A stretch of 64,000 bases of DNA from assembly GCA_963763115.1 (NCBI GenBank), contig CAVXNM010000049.1, forward strand, positions 3,679 through 67,678. The letters are read 5' to 3'. A program made the position numbers and the translations under genes. Under the pieces are notes generated by a model, which was given only the letters and a program-made list of their open reading frames with translations, was not told where the DNA came from and ran no database searches. Below are positions 18,827-27,612 of this stretch, one piece after another. This stretch comes from CAVQCA01 sp963763115. Its GTDB lineage: Bacteria; Pseudomonadota; Gammaproteobacteria; UBA9214. Each line of letters opens with the position of its first letter. Position 1 is the stretch's first letter.

Positions 18827-19549
18827 GTGCCTGACATGTCAGCGGCATCCGCACTTGTCCTGAAATACTGGGCCGTCGTCCCGGCCGCCGGCAGAGGTCG
18901 CCGCATGGCGATCGATATACCCAAACAGTACCTGCCGCTCCAGGGAAGCACCGTGCTGGAACACACCCTGAATACGCTGTTTGCCTGCGAGACCATCGAA
19001 GGCGTGGTGCTTGCGCTATCCTCCGAAGACGGCTACTGGCCGGAGATCGCCCCGCGATTTTCCGAGAAAAACCTGGCGTGCGTCGCCGGTGGGGAGGAAC
19101 GCTGCCACAGCGTGCTCAGTGCCATTCATCACCTGAGCGGTTTTGCGGACGCGCATGACTGGGTGCTGGTCCACGATGCGGCGCGCCCCTGCGTGCGTGC
19201 CGATGACGTGATCGCGTTGATCGAGACCCTGGCTGATGATGTCTGCGGGGGGCTGCTGGGCGTGCCGGTCGCCGATACCATGAAGCGCCTCGGTGCAGAC
19301 GGCCGTGTCGCGGGAACCGTCGACCGGCAGGCCCTGTGGCATTCGCAGACACCCCAGATGTTCCGCCTGGGTCTGCTGCAGTCGGCGCTGGAACAGGCGG
19401 TCGCGCAGGACAGCCTGGTCACGGACGAGGCCGCCGCTATGGAAATGGCCGGTTATCGGCCCTGCATGGTCCGCGGTCATGCCGATAATATCAAGATCAC
19501 CGTGCCGTCTGATCTGGCGCTGGCGGAATTTTACCTGCAGGGGACTTAA
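18827..19549 (+). CDS. ispD: IspD, 2-C-methyl-D-erythritol 4-phosphate cytidylyltransferase
   Basis: 240 residues. IspD couples CTP to methylerythritol phosphate in the MEP isoprenoid pathway. The nucleotide-binding loop AVVPAAGRGRRM and the following PKQYLPL, the central VHDAARPCV and the C-terminal TDEAAAME are all present. The start may be GTG 18827 or ATG 18836. Its TAA stop shares one base with the ATG of ispF, so the pair is coupled. Confidence 0.96.
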   Translation: MPDMSAASALVLKYWAVVPAAGRGRRMAIDIPKQYLPLQGSTVLEHTLNTLFACETIEGVVLALSSEDGYWPEIAPRFSEKNLACVAGGEERCHSVLSAIHHLSGFADAHDWVLVHDAARPCVRADDVIALIETLADDVCGGLLGVPVADTMKRLGADGRVAGTVDRQALWHSQTPQMFRLGLLQSALEQAVAQDSLVTDEAAAMEMAGYRPCMVRGHADNIKITVPSDLALAEFYLQGT

Positions 19550-20019
19550 TGAGAGTCGGACAGGGCTTCGATGCACATGCCTTCAAGCCGGGCGGCAGGC
19601 TGGTGCTGGGTGGCGTGGAGATTCCCCATGCCCGGGGGCTGGAGGCGCACTCCGATGGTGATGTGGTTCTGCACGCCCTGTGCGATGCCTTGCTGGGCGC
19701 CGCCGGACTGGGCGATATCGGCCGGCATTTCCCCCCGGACGATCCTGACTATAAAAATATCGACAGCCGGATTCTGCTACGCCGCGTGGTGGATCTCGTG
19801 GCCGGCACCGGACTGCGGGTCGTTAACACGGATATCACCATCGTCGCGCAGGAACCCCGCATGGCACCCCATACCGCCGTCATGCGGGAAAATATCCGCG
19901 GCGATCTCGGAGTGGAGCCCTCGCGGGTCAATATCAAGGCTACCACGACCGAGCATATGGGTTTTACCGGGAGAAACGAGGGTATCGCCGTCTTCGCGAT
20001 CGTCCTGCTGCAGGACTGA
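19549..20019 (+). CDS. ispF: IspF, 2-C-methyl-D-erythritol 2,4-cyclodiphosphate synthase
   Basis: 156 residues. IspF cyclises the CDP-methylerythritol phosphate intermediate, releasing CMP. The metal-binding GFDAHAF near the N-terminus and the HSDGDVVLHALCDALLGAA block are conserved. It overlaps the ispD stop by one base and is followed 18 bp later by truD. Confidence 0.97.
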   Translation: MRVGQGFDAHAFKPGGRLVLGGVEIPHARGLEAHSDGDVVLHALCDALLGAAGLGDIGRHFPPDDPDYKNIDSRILLRRVVDLVAGTGLRVVNTDITIVAQEPRMAPHTAVMRENIRGDLGVEPSRVNIKATTTEHMGFTGRNEGIAVFAIVLLQD

Positions 20020-20037
20020 AACCCGGCATGCATTGCC

Positions 20038-21087
20038 TTGATTCCCGATCTCGACATCGCTATCCATGGCCTAGGCTTCGCCTGGGGCGGCCCCCCGGCG
20101 AGCGGTCGCCTGCGCAGCACCCCCGAGGATTTTCTGGTTCACGAAATTCCGCTGGTCGAACCCGTGGGAGAGGGTGAACACGTCTGGTTGCTGATACGCA
20201 AACGACAGGAGAATACCGAACAGGTGGCGCGGGGCCTGGCGCGGCTTGCCGGCGTTTCGCGGCGGGACATTAGCTACGCCGGGCTGAAGGACCGTAACGC
20301 CGTCACCGAGCAATGGTTCTCCGTGTACCTGCCGGGCGGGAGTGAGCCTGAATGGAGCGCCATCGATTCCGCAAACGTCACCCTGTTACGCTGCGCTCGT
20401 CATCACCGCAAGCTGCGCCGCGGTGCCCTGCGCGGTAATGCGTTCTGCATCCGTGTCCGCGACATCACGGGAGACAGGCCGTCTCTCGATCAGCGGTTGA
20501 GGAACGTCGCCGCCAGGGGAGTGCCGAATTACTTCGGCGAACAGCGCTTCGGACGTGGTGGGAGCAATCTGCGCACCGCCGGGCGGCTGTTCAGCCACTC
20601 TGCCGGGCGCCTGCCACGGGAGCAGCGTGGACTGGCGTTGTCCGCCGCACGCTCCTGCCTGTTCAACCAGGTGCTGGCCCGCCGGGTCGAGAGGCACAGC
20701 TGGGACCGTCCCTTGCCCGGGGAGGCGCTGCAACTGGAGGGCACGCACAGTTACTTCATCGCGGAGCTGGTGGATGAGACCCTGCTGTGGCGGGTACGGG
20801 AGGGTGATGTGCATCCGACCGGTCCGCTTTACGGGCGGGGGGAATGTCCCGCCACGGGGGAGGCGCTGCGGGAGGAAGCCGCCAGCCTGGCGCCCTACGA
20901 AGTGTGGTGCCGGGGACTCATCGAGGCGGGCCTGAAACAGGAACGCCGTTCCTTGCGACTGCTCATCGGCGCGCCGGCCTGGTCATGGCCGGAGTCTGAC
21001 TGTCTCGAACTTTCTTTCCGCCTGCCGGCGGGTGCCTATGCAACCAGTGTGTTGCGCGAACTGGTACGGTATGGCGATCAACGCTAA
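20038..21087 (+). CDS. truD: TruD, tRNA pseudouridine(13) synthase
   Basis: 349 residues from a TTG start. TruD isomerises U13 of tRNA-Glu. The catalytic Asp lies in GLKDRNAVTEQW (around residue 84), and the family motifs RGNAF, GVPNYFGEQRFG and LSAARSCLFNQ follow. The C-terminal LPAGAYATSVLRELV is typical. The ispD-ispF-truD-surE order is conserved, but here a convergent Smr gene sits between truD and surE. Confidence 0.95.
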   Translation: MIPDLDIAIHGLGFAWGGPPASGRLRSTPEDFLVHEIPLVEPVGEGEHVWLLIRKRQENTEQVARGLARLAGVSRRDISYAGLKDRNAVTEQWFSVYLPGGSEPEWSAIDSANVTLLRCARHHRKLRRGALRGNAFCIRVRDITGDRPSLDQRLRNVAARGVPNYFGEQRFGRGGSNLRTAGRLFSHSAGRLPREQRGLALSAARSCLFNQVLARRVERHSWDRPLPGEALQLEGTHSYFIAELVDETLLWRVREGDVHPTGPLYGRGECPATGEALREEAASLAPYEVWCRGLIEAGLKQERRSLRLLIGAPAWSWPESDCLELSFRLPAGAYATSVLRELVRYGDQR

Positions 21088-21095
21088 GGGCGTTT

Positions 21096-21246
21096 TATCA
21101 CCGCAAAGACGCAAAGGACGCAGAGAAAATCATTGCCGTTCGAATCAGGGGGGAACGAACACAGGCGGATGTATACCGGCCGTACTGATACAAAATGAAC
21201 TGGTGTTGTTATTGCTAACCCTGCGTCCTCTGCGTCTCTGAGGTGG
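21096..21246. repeat. intergenic element with inverted CGCAAAG-type ends (copy B)
   Basis: Left end TCACCGCAAAGACGCAAAGG (from 21098) and right end CTGCGTCCTCTGCGTCTCTG (21221-21240) are near inverted complements. The ~95 bp between them shows no gene. The element lies between convergent truD and the Smr gene. Confidence 0.65.
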
Positions 21247-21255
21247 ACCAGTCTG

Positions 21256-21801
21256 TTAACGACGTGACCGCAGCAGGACGTTTACGGCGCCAGTGCCACC
21301 CTGGTCGGGGCGGGAGGAGCAAAAGGCAAGTACTTCCTGCTGGTCGCGCAACCAGTGATTGAGACGACTCTTCAACACCGGCGCCTGTTCCCGCGAACCA
21401 TATCCCTTGCCGTGGATGATGCGTACCGTGCGTATTCCCCGCTCTCCGCACCAGGACAGGAAGCGCGCCATTTCGACCTGCGCCTCGGCTATGGTTAACC
21501 CGTGCAGGTCGAGTTCGACCTCACATGGCAGCTGCCCGCGGCGCAGGCGTTGCAGGAGCCGCTGTTGCAACCCCGTTCGCGCAAAGTACAGTGACTCGAC
21601 CGCACTGATCTCCCTGCCGTGGAACTCTTCCGGGAAGAAGGGCAGGGGGCGTGCCTGTTGGCCGGCCGGGGGTTTGCGTGGCCGGGGTGCGGGGCGCTTA
21701 GTCGCGTGGAAGATCTTGTCACTGCGTAATTTCCTGACAGGCCCGATACTGCGGCGAAACAGGTCAATATCGTCAGAGGTCGGCTTTCCTGTCGTGGACA
21801 T
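21256..21801 (-). CDS. Smr-domain protein (SmrA/YdaL type)
   Basis: 181 residues from ATG 21801; an upstream ATG at 21822 is possible. A charged, Pro/Arg-rich N-terminal region includes DDIDLFRRSIGPVRKL, typical of the SmrA group. A C-terminal Smr domain follows with LDLHGLTIAEAQ and RIIHGKGYGSR. Smr domains are nucleases; proteins of this stand-alone type have been linked to RNA cleavage, but the specific role here is not known. It is convergent with truD. Confidence 0.85.
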   Translation of the reverse strand: MSTTGKPTSDDIDLFRRSIGPVRKLRSDKIFHATKRPAPRPRKPPAGQQARPLPFFPEEFHGREISAVESLYFARTGLQQRLLQRLRRGQLPCEVELDLHGLTIAEAQVEMARFLSWCGERGIRTVRIIHGKGYGSREQAPVLKSRLNHWLRDQQEVLAFCSSRPDQGGTGAVNVLLRSRR

Positions 21802-21960
21802 ATCGGACCTGCTCGGGATCATCGGCAGTGGCTGGATCCATCACTACAGGAACCCTAACCAGTTTGGCGGGTGCTTGCAAGCCGAGGAAGCATCGTGTTT
21901 TGTGTTCCTGTACGGCTTTCGTTACGATGCAGCTCTCTTGGCGAGAGCGATGCGGTACAT

Positions 21961-22716
21961 ATGGAGATTCTGATCAGCAATGACGACGGTTATCAGTCGA
22001 TCGGTATCCGTGTACTTGCCGCTGCCCTGGGGAAGATTGCGACCGTCACCGTGGTCGCGCCGGATCGTGACCGCAGTGGCGCCAGCAATTCCCTGACACT
22101 TGATGCGCCGGTACGGGCGACTCGCGCAGAGAACGGTTTTACCTATGTGGACGGTACGCCCACCGATTGTGTGCACCTGGCCATAACCGGGTTGCTGGAC
22201 AAGGAGCCGGATATGGTCGTCGCGGGGATCAATGCCGGCGCTAATCTGGGCGATGACGTGCTCTATTCGGGTACCGTCGCGGCGGCCATGGAAGGTCGAT
22301 TCCTCGGCTTGCCCGCCATCGCGGTCTCTCTAGCCTCCCACAATCCCGTGCATTACGAGACGGCGGCTCATGTCGCCGCGGAGCTAGTGGAACGTGTGCT
22401 GTCGCGTTCCCTGCCGGTTGATACAATCCTCAATGTGAATGTGCCGGACGTTCCGCTCGACCGGCTGGCCGGCATGCGGGTGACACGGCTGGGGCATCGC
22501 CACAAATCCGAACCGGTCGTTCCAATGCTCGATCCGAGAGGACGCACGGTTTACTGGGTGGGGCCCGCCGGTCCCGAGCAGGATGCTGGTCCCGGAACCG
22601 ACTTTCATGCGGTTCGCTCCGGCTATGTATCGTTGACACCGATCGATGCTGATCTGACGCGTTATGCGGTGCTGGACAGTATCAGCAGCTGGCTCGGGAG
22701 TCAGGAGCCCGTGTAG
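21961..22716 (+). CDS. surE: SurE, 5'/3'-nucleotidase
   Basis: 251 residues from ATG 21961; the frame is open upstream but the family starts at MEILISNDDGY. SurE is a metal-dependent nucleoside monophosphatase/exopolyphosphatase linked to stationary-phase survival. The metal-binding NDDG is at residues 8-11, with VAPDRDRSGAS and GINAGANLGDDVLYSGTVAAA following. It heads the surE-pcm-nlpD-rpoS set. Confidence 0.97.
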   Translation: MEILISNDDGYQSIGIRVLAAALGKIATVTVVAPDRDRSGASNSLTLDAPVRATRAENGFTYVDGTPTDCVHLAITGLLDKEPDMVVAGINAGANLGDDVLYSGTVAAAMEGRFLGLPAIAVSLASHNPVHYETAAHVAAELVERVLSRSLPVDTILNVNVPDVPLDRLAGMRVTRLGHRHKSEPVVPMLDPRGRTVYWVGPAGPEQDAGPGTDFHAVRSGYVSLTPIDADLTRYAVLDSISSWLGSQEPV

Positions 22717-22720
22717 CTAT

Positions 22721-23395
22721 ATGGAACCACCTGACGTGAATTCTCTGACGCATGGTATCGGCATGACATCGCAGCGCACGCGTGACCGGCTGGTCATGCG
22801 CCTGCATGACGGGGGCATTCGAAGCGTCGCGGTCCTCGACGTGATTCGCAGGACACCCCGGCATTTTTTCGTCGACGAGGCTCTGGCCAGCCGGGCCTAC
22901 GAGGATACCGCGCTTCCAATCGGTTTTAACCAGACGATCTCCCAGCCCTTTGTTGTCGCCGCCATGACGGAGCTGATTATCGCCGTTCAGCCCGAGCGTG
23001 TGCTGGAGGTGGGAACCGGCTCCGGATACCAGGCCGCGGTGCTGGCCCAGCTGGTCCCGAAAGTGTACACGGTGGAACGCATCGAAGCGCTGGTGAATCT
23101 GGCCCGGCAGCGATTCCGGCAGCTCGGGTTACGCAATATTCGCGCCGCGCACACTGACGGCACGGTCGGCCTGCCTGACTTCGCGCCCTATGACGCCATC
23201 ATCGTCACGGCGGCGTCTGAAATCATTCCCGAGGCACTGCTCGAACAACTGGCGCCTGACGGGGGGAGGCTGGTGATACCGGTAGGTGGTCGGGACGCCC
23301 AGACACTGACACTGATCACCCGCACCGAGGCGGGCATCGAGCACACGACTCTCGACCCGGTTGTCTTTGTGCCCTTGCTGAGCGGCATCAGCTGA
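22721..23395 (+). CDS. pcm: Pcm, protein-L-isoaspartate O-methyltransferase
   Basis: 224 residues from ATG 22721 (ATG 22763 is the alternative that matches the shorter E. coli start). Pcm methylates isoaspartyl residues in damaged proteins. The SAM-binding motif VLEVGTGSGYQAAVLAQL is preceded by the substrate-site loop LPIGFNQTISQPFVVA. It starts 4 bp after surE. Confidence 0.96.
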   Translation: MEPPDVNSLTHGIGMTSQRTRDRLVMRLHDGGIRSVAVLDVIRRTPRHFFVDEALASRAYEDTALPIGFNQTISQPFVVAAMTELIIAVQPERVLEVGTGSGYQAAVLAQLVPKVYTVERIEALVNLARQRFRQLGLRNIRAAHTDGTVGLPDFAPYDAIIVTAASEIIPEALLEQLAPDGGRLVIPVGGRDAQTLTLITRTEAGIEHTTLDPVVFVPLLSGIS

Positions 23396-23589
23396 TGCCT
23401 GTTTTTTCACTACTCGATGATCGTGCCGCAGTTCCTTGCACATCAGCGTGCCGGCTGGACAGGTTTTCCGGTGGCGGCCCTGTTGACATTGAAGGGAGCC
23501 GGGATGGTAGCCATGCCGTCAGTCTGCAGTGAACGTATCGACGGGATGAAGGTGATTGCCGGGATTTTCTCCATTCCGTATTCCCACTA

Positions 23590-24435
23590 ATGGTTATGCC
23601 TGTCCGTGTGTCCGGAGTCGTTTTTCTGCTGGTGCTGCTCGCCGCTTGCAGCGACGTGCCTGTTAATGCCCCTGTCGGCTCACGTGTTGCGGTGCCGCAA
23701 ACACAGTCGGCAGCCTCGACTGACTCCGCTTCCGCCCAAAAACCCGGGCAGTACATTGTTCGCCGCGGCGACACGCTGTACTCGATCGCCTGGCAGAATG
23801 GACTCAACTTCCGGCAGCTGGCCGAAATGAATGCCATTCGATCGCCCTATACCATTTATGTCGGCCAGTCGCTGCGCCTCTCCCCGGCTACCGGAACCTC
23901 GCCGACGCCGTCGCCGACTCCCATGCATGGACCGGTCTCCACCCCGCCACCAGAGCCGGGCGCGATCGCGTCTCCCATACCGCGATCCGATCCGGTTCTG
24001 GCAACCACCCCGGTTCCCGCCCCGGAACCGGAGGCTGCGCCCGAACCGGCGCTGCCCGCCGTCGTTTCCCACTGGGTGTGGCCGACCACGGGGCCGCTGT
24101 TACGAGGCTATATGCCGGAAGCAAACGGCAAGAAGGGCATCGATATCGGGGGGAAGACTGGGCAGCCGATCGTGTCGGCGGCGGACGGCAAGGTGGTGTA
24201 CTCGGGAAGTGGACTTGTTGGATACGGACGACTTATCATCATAAAACATAATGACAGTTTATTGAGCGCGTACGGGCATAACAGCGAATTACTCGTCGCG
24301 GAAGGTGACTATGTGAAAGCCGGACAGGTCATTGCGAAAATGGGTAGTAGCGGTGCCAGCAGTACCCGACTTTATTTCGAAATCCGCCAGGACGGCAAGC
24401 CGGTGAATCCCCTGCGCTACTTGCCGCATGGCTGA
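23590..24435 (+). CDS. nlpD: NlpD-like lipoprotein, LysM plus degenerate M23 domain
   Basis: 281 residues. The N-terminus is a lipoprotein signal with lipobox LLAAC (Cys about residue 20). A LysM domain follows (about residues 54-98: YIVRRGDTLYSIA), then a Pro-rich linker (about residues 100-160) and a C-terminal LytM/M23 fold. The metal-site residues look degenerate (GIDIGG and RLYFEIR where active enzymes have His), as in NlpD and EnvC, which activate amidases rather than cut peptidoglycan. Directly upstream of rpoS, whose promoter usually lies inside nlpD. Confidence 0.92.
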   Translation: MVMPVRVSGVVFLLVLLAACSDVPVNAPVGSRVAVPQTQSAASTDSASAQKPGQYIVRRGDTLYSIAWQNGLNFRQLAEMNAIRSPYTIYVGQSLRLSPATGTSPTPSPTPMHGPVSTPPPEPGAIASPIPRSDPVLATTPVPAPEPEAAPEPALPAVVSHWVWPTTGPLLRGYMPEANGKKGIDIGGKTGQPIVSAADGKVVYSGSGLVGYGRLIIIKHNDSLLSAYGHNSELLVAEGDYVKAGQVIAKMGSSGASSTRLYFEIRQDGKPVNPLRYLPHG

Positions 24436-24473
24436 TCCTCGGCCTTGAATGATACGATCGGTGGAGCTGACCA

Positions 24474-25479
24474 GTGGTTGATCATCGCAAGGACCCGAAT
24501 CACAAGGAAGACAATAAACCCTTGCCTGAGTCCGACCTCCCGGAAAAGAGGGAAGATAACGGATAATGACGAGGGCTCGCTTGCGAACAACGGCCGCAAA
24601 CCTGCGCAGATCGGGCCCGGGAAACGCATTCCCCCATCCCGTGAAGACAATCACGATCCTACCCGCCTGTATCTCAGCGAGATCGGCGCCTCACCCCTGT
24701 TGACAGCGGAGGAGGAGGTCCATTTCGCACGACTGGCCCAGAAAGGCAATGAGCCCGCGCGCCAGCGAATGATCGAAAGCAATCTGCGTCTGGTCGTCAA
24801 GATCGCGCGGCGTTACATGAACCGGGGTCTGGCGCTGCTTGACCTGATCGAAGAGGGCAACCTGGGGCTGATCCGGGCCGTGGAGAAGTTTGATCCTGAA
24901 CGCGGCTTCCGGTTTTCCACCTACGCCACGTGGTGGATCAGGCAAACCATAGAACGGGCGATCATGAACCAGAGCCGCACCATTCGCCTGCCTATTCATG
25001 TCGTCAAGGAGATCAACCTCTATCTCCGGGTGGCGCGCAAACTGGCGCAGCAACTCGATCATGATCCCAGCGCGGAGGAAATCGCCGCGCTGCTCGACAA
25101 GCCGATCGAGGACGTCGAACACATGCTCGGACTGAACGAGCGGACCGCATCAACCGACACGAGTATCATGCACGACTCCGCGAGGACGCTCCTCGAGACG
25201 ATACCGGACGACAGTGCCCAGGATCCCGTGGAGACCTTGCAGGAGAACGATGTTCAAACCAATATCGAACAATGGCTCGGCCAGTTGAATGACAAGCAGC
25301 GTGAGGTCGTGGAGCGCCGTTTCGGTTTGCACGGCCATCCGGTTTCGACGCTGGAGGAGGTGGGTGAGGAGATCGGCGTGACGCGCGAACGGGTCCGGCA
25401 GATTCAGATGGACGCGCTGCGACGATTGAGGAAAATTCTCGAAGCCGACGGTTTCTCGATGGATGCCCTGCTGAAATAG
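24474..25479 (+). CDS. rpoS: RpoS, stationary-phase sigma factor (N-terminal frame uncertain)
   Basis: RpoS directs RNA polymerase to stationary-phase and general stress genes. From about 24580 the frame encodes typical sigma-70 regions: 1.2 (DPTRLYLSEIGASPLLT), 2 (RMIESNLRLVVKIARRY, DLIEEGNLGLIRAVEKFDPERGFRFSTYATWWIRQ), 3 and 4.2 (GVTRERVRQIQ). The main frame extends back to TTG 24445 but yields a very basic start without a Shine-Dalgarno. A second frame from GTG 24474, with GGAG seven bases upstream, gives an acidic N-terminus (DHRKDPNHKEDNKPLPESDL) more like the family and ends at TAA 24564. One extra base (or two missing) between would join them. Confidence 0.93.
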
Positions 25480-25550
25480 ATTACCCCTGCAGCATACGGA
25501 TTACCCGCCCAGGTGAGGAAACATCATGACTGGAGTTAGCCAATAAATCG

Positions 25551-25811
25551 TTTTCAACGCAAAGACGCACGACTGCAGGGAGAGGTGAACCGGGTAGCGG
25601 TCAGAGACTGGCCTGGGCGGTGCAGGAGGTAGAGCACCAAAAGTAGGCGCTTTAGGCGATGCAGGGAGCAATTGCCGAAGAACGCAAAGCATTTTAGGCA
25701 AGTTCTGCTTAAGCACGTCATTACCGTTTTCGCGGGGGCGTTTGTTCAGAGATACCTGAGCCTGACTTTTGCTAAAGAATTCCTTTGCGTCTTTGCGGTG
25801 AATATATTTCA
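25551..25811. repeat. intergenic element with inverted CGCAAAG-type ends (copy C)
   Basis: Left end TTTTCAACGCAAAGACGCA (25551-25569) and right end CCTTTGCGTCTTTGCGGTGA (from 25782) are in inverted orientation. A further internal ACGCAAAGC occurs near 25681. The rest of the 330 bp between rpoS and the Mth938-like gene shows no gene. Confidence 0.65.
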
Positions 25812-25828
25812 CTGCTGAGAACCACTGT

Positions 25829-26195
25829 TCAGGCCATCAACAGCGCGGCGGCCACCCGGCGGCCCTCCGAGAGCAGGATATGTAGGTGCGGCAGGCGCAT
25901 ACGTGTCCATGATTTCAACCCCGATGCCCTGTGACTGGAATCCGGCGGTGAATTCGGCGTCCGGGAACCGCAGGCGTAGACCTGTCCCCAACACGATAAT
26001 TTCCGGCTGCAGTTCCTCCAGTCGGGCGATATGCTGCAGTTCCAGATCCCCGAATGTCTGTGGCAGCCAATCACGAATGATCCGGTCCGGTGTGACGATC
26101 ACGCTGTTGACGATGACCTCGTCGTTTACCGTGACCTGGCCTGCTGCATAGGCGCGGATGATGTTGCCTGCCAGTCTGTCCTGGGCGAAACGCAT
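25829..26195 (-). CDS. Mth938-like (DUF498) domain protein with two apparent frameshifts near the 3' end
   Basis: Start at ATG 26195 (MRFAQDRLAGNIIRAY). The body matches the small Mth938/Xcc1710-like family of unknown function (VTVNDEVIVNSVIVTPDRII, EIIVLGTGLRLRFP, GIGVEIMDT). After MDT the frame departs from the family. The expected ending (ACRTYNILLSEGRRVAAALL) is regained by adding one G in tatgcgcc and one A in ctacatatcc at about 25870-25890, giving ~122 residues ending at 25829. Uncorrected, the frame runs to 25809 with an unrelated tail. Both missing bases are in short homopolymers, so sequence error is likely. Confidence 0.8.
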
Positions 26196-26397
26196 GAAGT
26201 GAACGATACCGGGCCTTCCGGCACTGAACAAGCACCCTTGTCGTCCGGGGGTATGACGGGCGGAAGGGATGGCCGCAACCGGCAGCGCCTCGCGGAACAC
26301 GTGCCACTTGTTTCCGAAGACGCTTTTCAGTAACGTTAGTCGCTATAAATAGTTACTCCAACAACCTCGGATTCACTGCAGAAAGCCGGTTATTACC

Positions 26398-27612
26398 TTG
26401 ATTGAAGAATTCTCCCGTATCACACGCCTGCCGCCGTATGTCTTTAACATCGTTAATGAGTTGAAGGCAGCCGCGCGGGCGCGCGGTGAAGACATCATCG
26501 ATTTCGGCATGGGCAATCCCGACCAGTCGACGCCCAGGCACATCGTAGACAAGCTGGTCGAGGCAGCGCAACGGAGCGACACGCACCGCTATTCGCTCTC
26601 CCGCGGCATCCCGCGTCTGCGCAAGGCCATCGCTGACTGGTACGGGCGCCGTTATGATGTGGACCTCGACCCCGAGCGGCAGGCCATCATAACCATTGGC
26701 TCGAAGGAAGGACTGGCTCATCTGGCGCTGGCGACGCTCGGACCTGGCGATGCCGTGCTGGTCCCGAACCCGGCCTACCCCATCCACCCCTATGGCTGCG
26801 TCATTGCCGGCGCCGATATCCGCCATGTTCCTTTAAAGGCGGATGTGGATTTCTTCGCCGAACTGGAAAAGGCCATCAAGGACTCCTGGCCACGTCCAAA
26901 GATGCTGGTTCTCAATTTCCCCGCCAACCCGACGACCCAGTGCGTGGATCTGGATTTTTACGAAAAAGTGGTTGCAATCGCGCGCGAGCATGAAATCTGG
27001 GTGGTACAGGATCTGGCTTACGCCGACCTGGTGTTCGACGGTTACCGGGCGCCTTCCATCCTGCAGGTCAGCGGGGCGATGGATGTCGCCGTGGAATTTT
27101 TCTCGCTGTCCAAGAGCTACAACATGCCGGGCTGGCGGGTCGGATTCATGTGCGGCAACCAGACGCTGGTCGCGGCGCTGGCGCGTATCAAGTCGTATCT
27201 GGATTACGGCATGTTCACTCCCATCCAGGTGGCGGCGATCTCCGCCCTGGATGGTCCGCAGGACTGCGTGCGCGAAATCGTCGAGAATTACCGCGAGCGC
27301 CGCGATGTGCTCTGTGAAGGACTGAACTCCATCGGCTGGTCGGTCACGAAACCGAAAGCGACCATGTTCGTCTGGGCGCCGATCCCGGAACCGTACCGTG
27401 AAATGGGTTCGCTCGAGTTTTCCAAGAAACTGCTGGCTGATGCCCGGGTCGCTGTCTCCCCGGGGGTCGGCTTCGGGTCGTACGGCGATGACCACGTGCG
27501 TTTCAGTCTTATCGAAAACAAACATCGTACACGCCAGGCGATACGGGGCATACGGGACATGTTCCGCAGTGACCTTCAAGCAGGCGCGTGTCTCGGGAGG
27601 GTAGATACTTGA
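26398..27612 (+). CDS. alaC: AlaC-like alanine (glutamate-pyruvate) aminotransferase
   Basis: 404 residues from a TTG start. Class I/II PLP-dependent aminotransferase; the PLP-binding lysine lies in FFSLSKSYNMPGWRVGF. The N-terminus (FSRITRLPPYVFNIVNELK) and FGMGNPDQSTPRHI are characteristic of the AlaC group, which makes alanine from pyruvate and glutamate. It precedes hom and thrC, a common gammaproteobacterial order; its TGA overlaps the TTG start of hom. Confidence 0.92.
   Translation: MIEEFSRITRLPPYVFNIVNELKAAARARGEDIIDFGMGNPDQSTPRHIVDKLVEAAQRSDTHRYSLSRGIPRLRKAIADWYGRRYDVDLDPERQAIITIGSKEGLAHLALATLGPGDAVLVPNPAYPIHPYGCVIAGADIRHVPLKADVDFFAELEKAIKDSWPRPKMLVLNFPANPTTQCVDLDFYEKVVAIAREHEIWVVQDLAYADLVFDGYRAPSILQVSGAMDVAVEFFSLSKSYNMPGWRVGFMCGNQTLVAALARIKSYLDYGMFTPIQVAAISALDGPQDCVREIVENYRERRDVLCEGLNSIGWSVTKPKATMFVWAPIPEPYREMGSLEFSKKLLADARVAVSPGVGFGSYGDDHVRFSLIENKHRTRQAIRGIRDMFRSDLQAGACLGRVDT

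Noticed and set aside
21096..21246. Possible CRISPR repeat because of repeated GCAAAGACGCAAAG
   Set aside because: Only two ends per locus, in inverted rather than direct orientation, without regular spacers and without cas genes.
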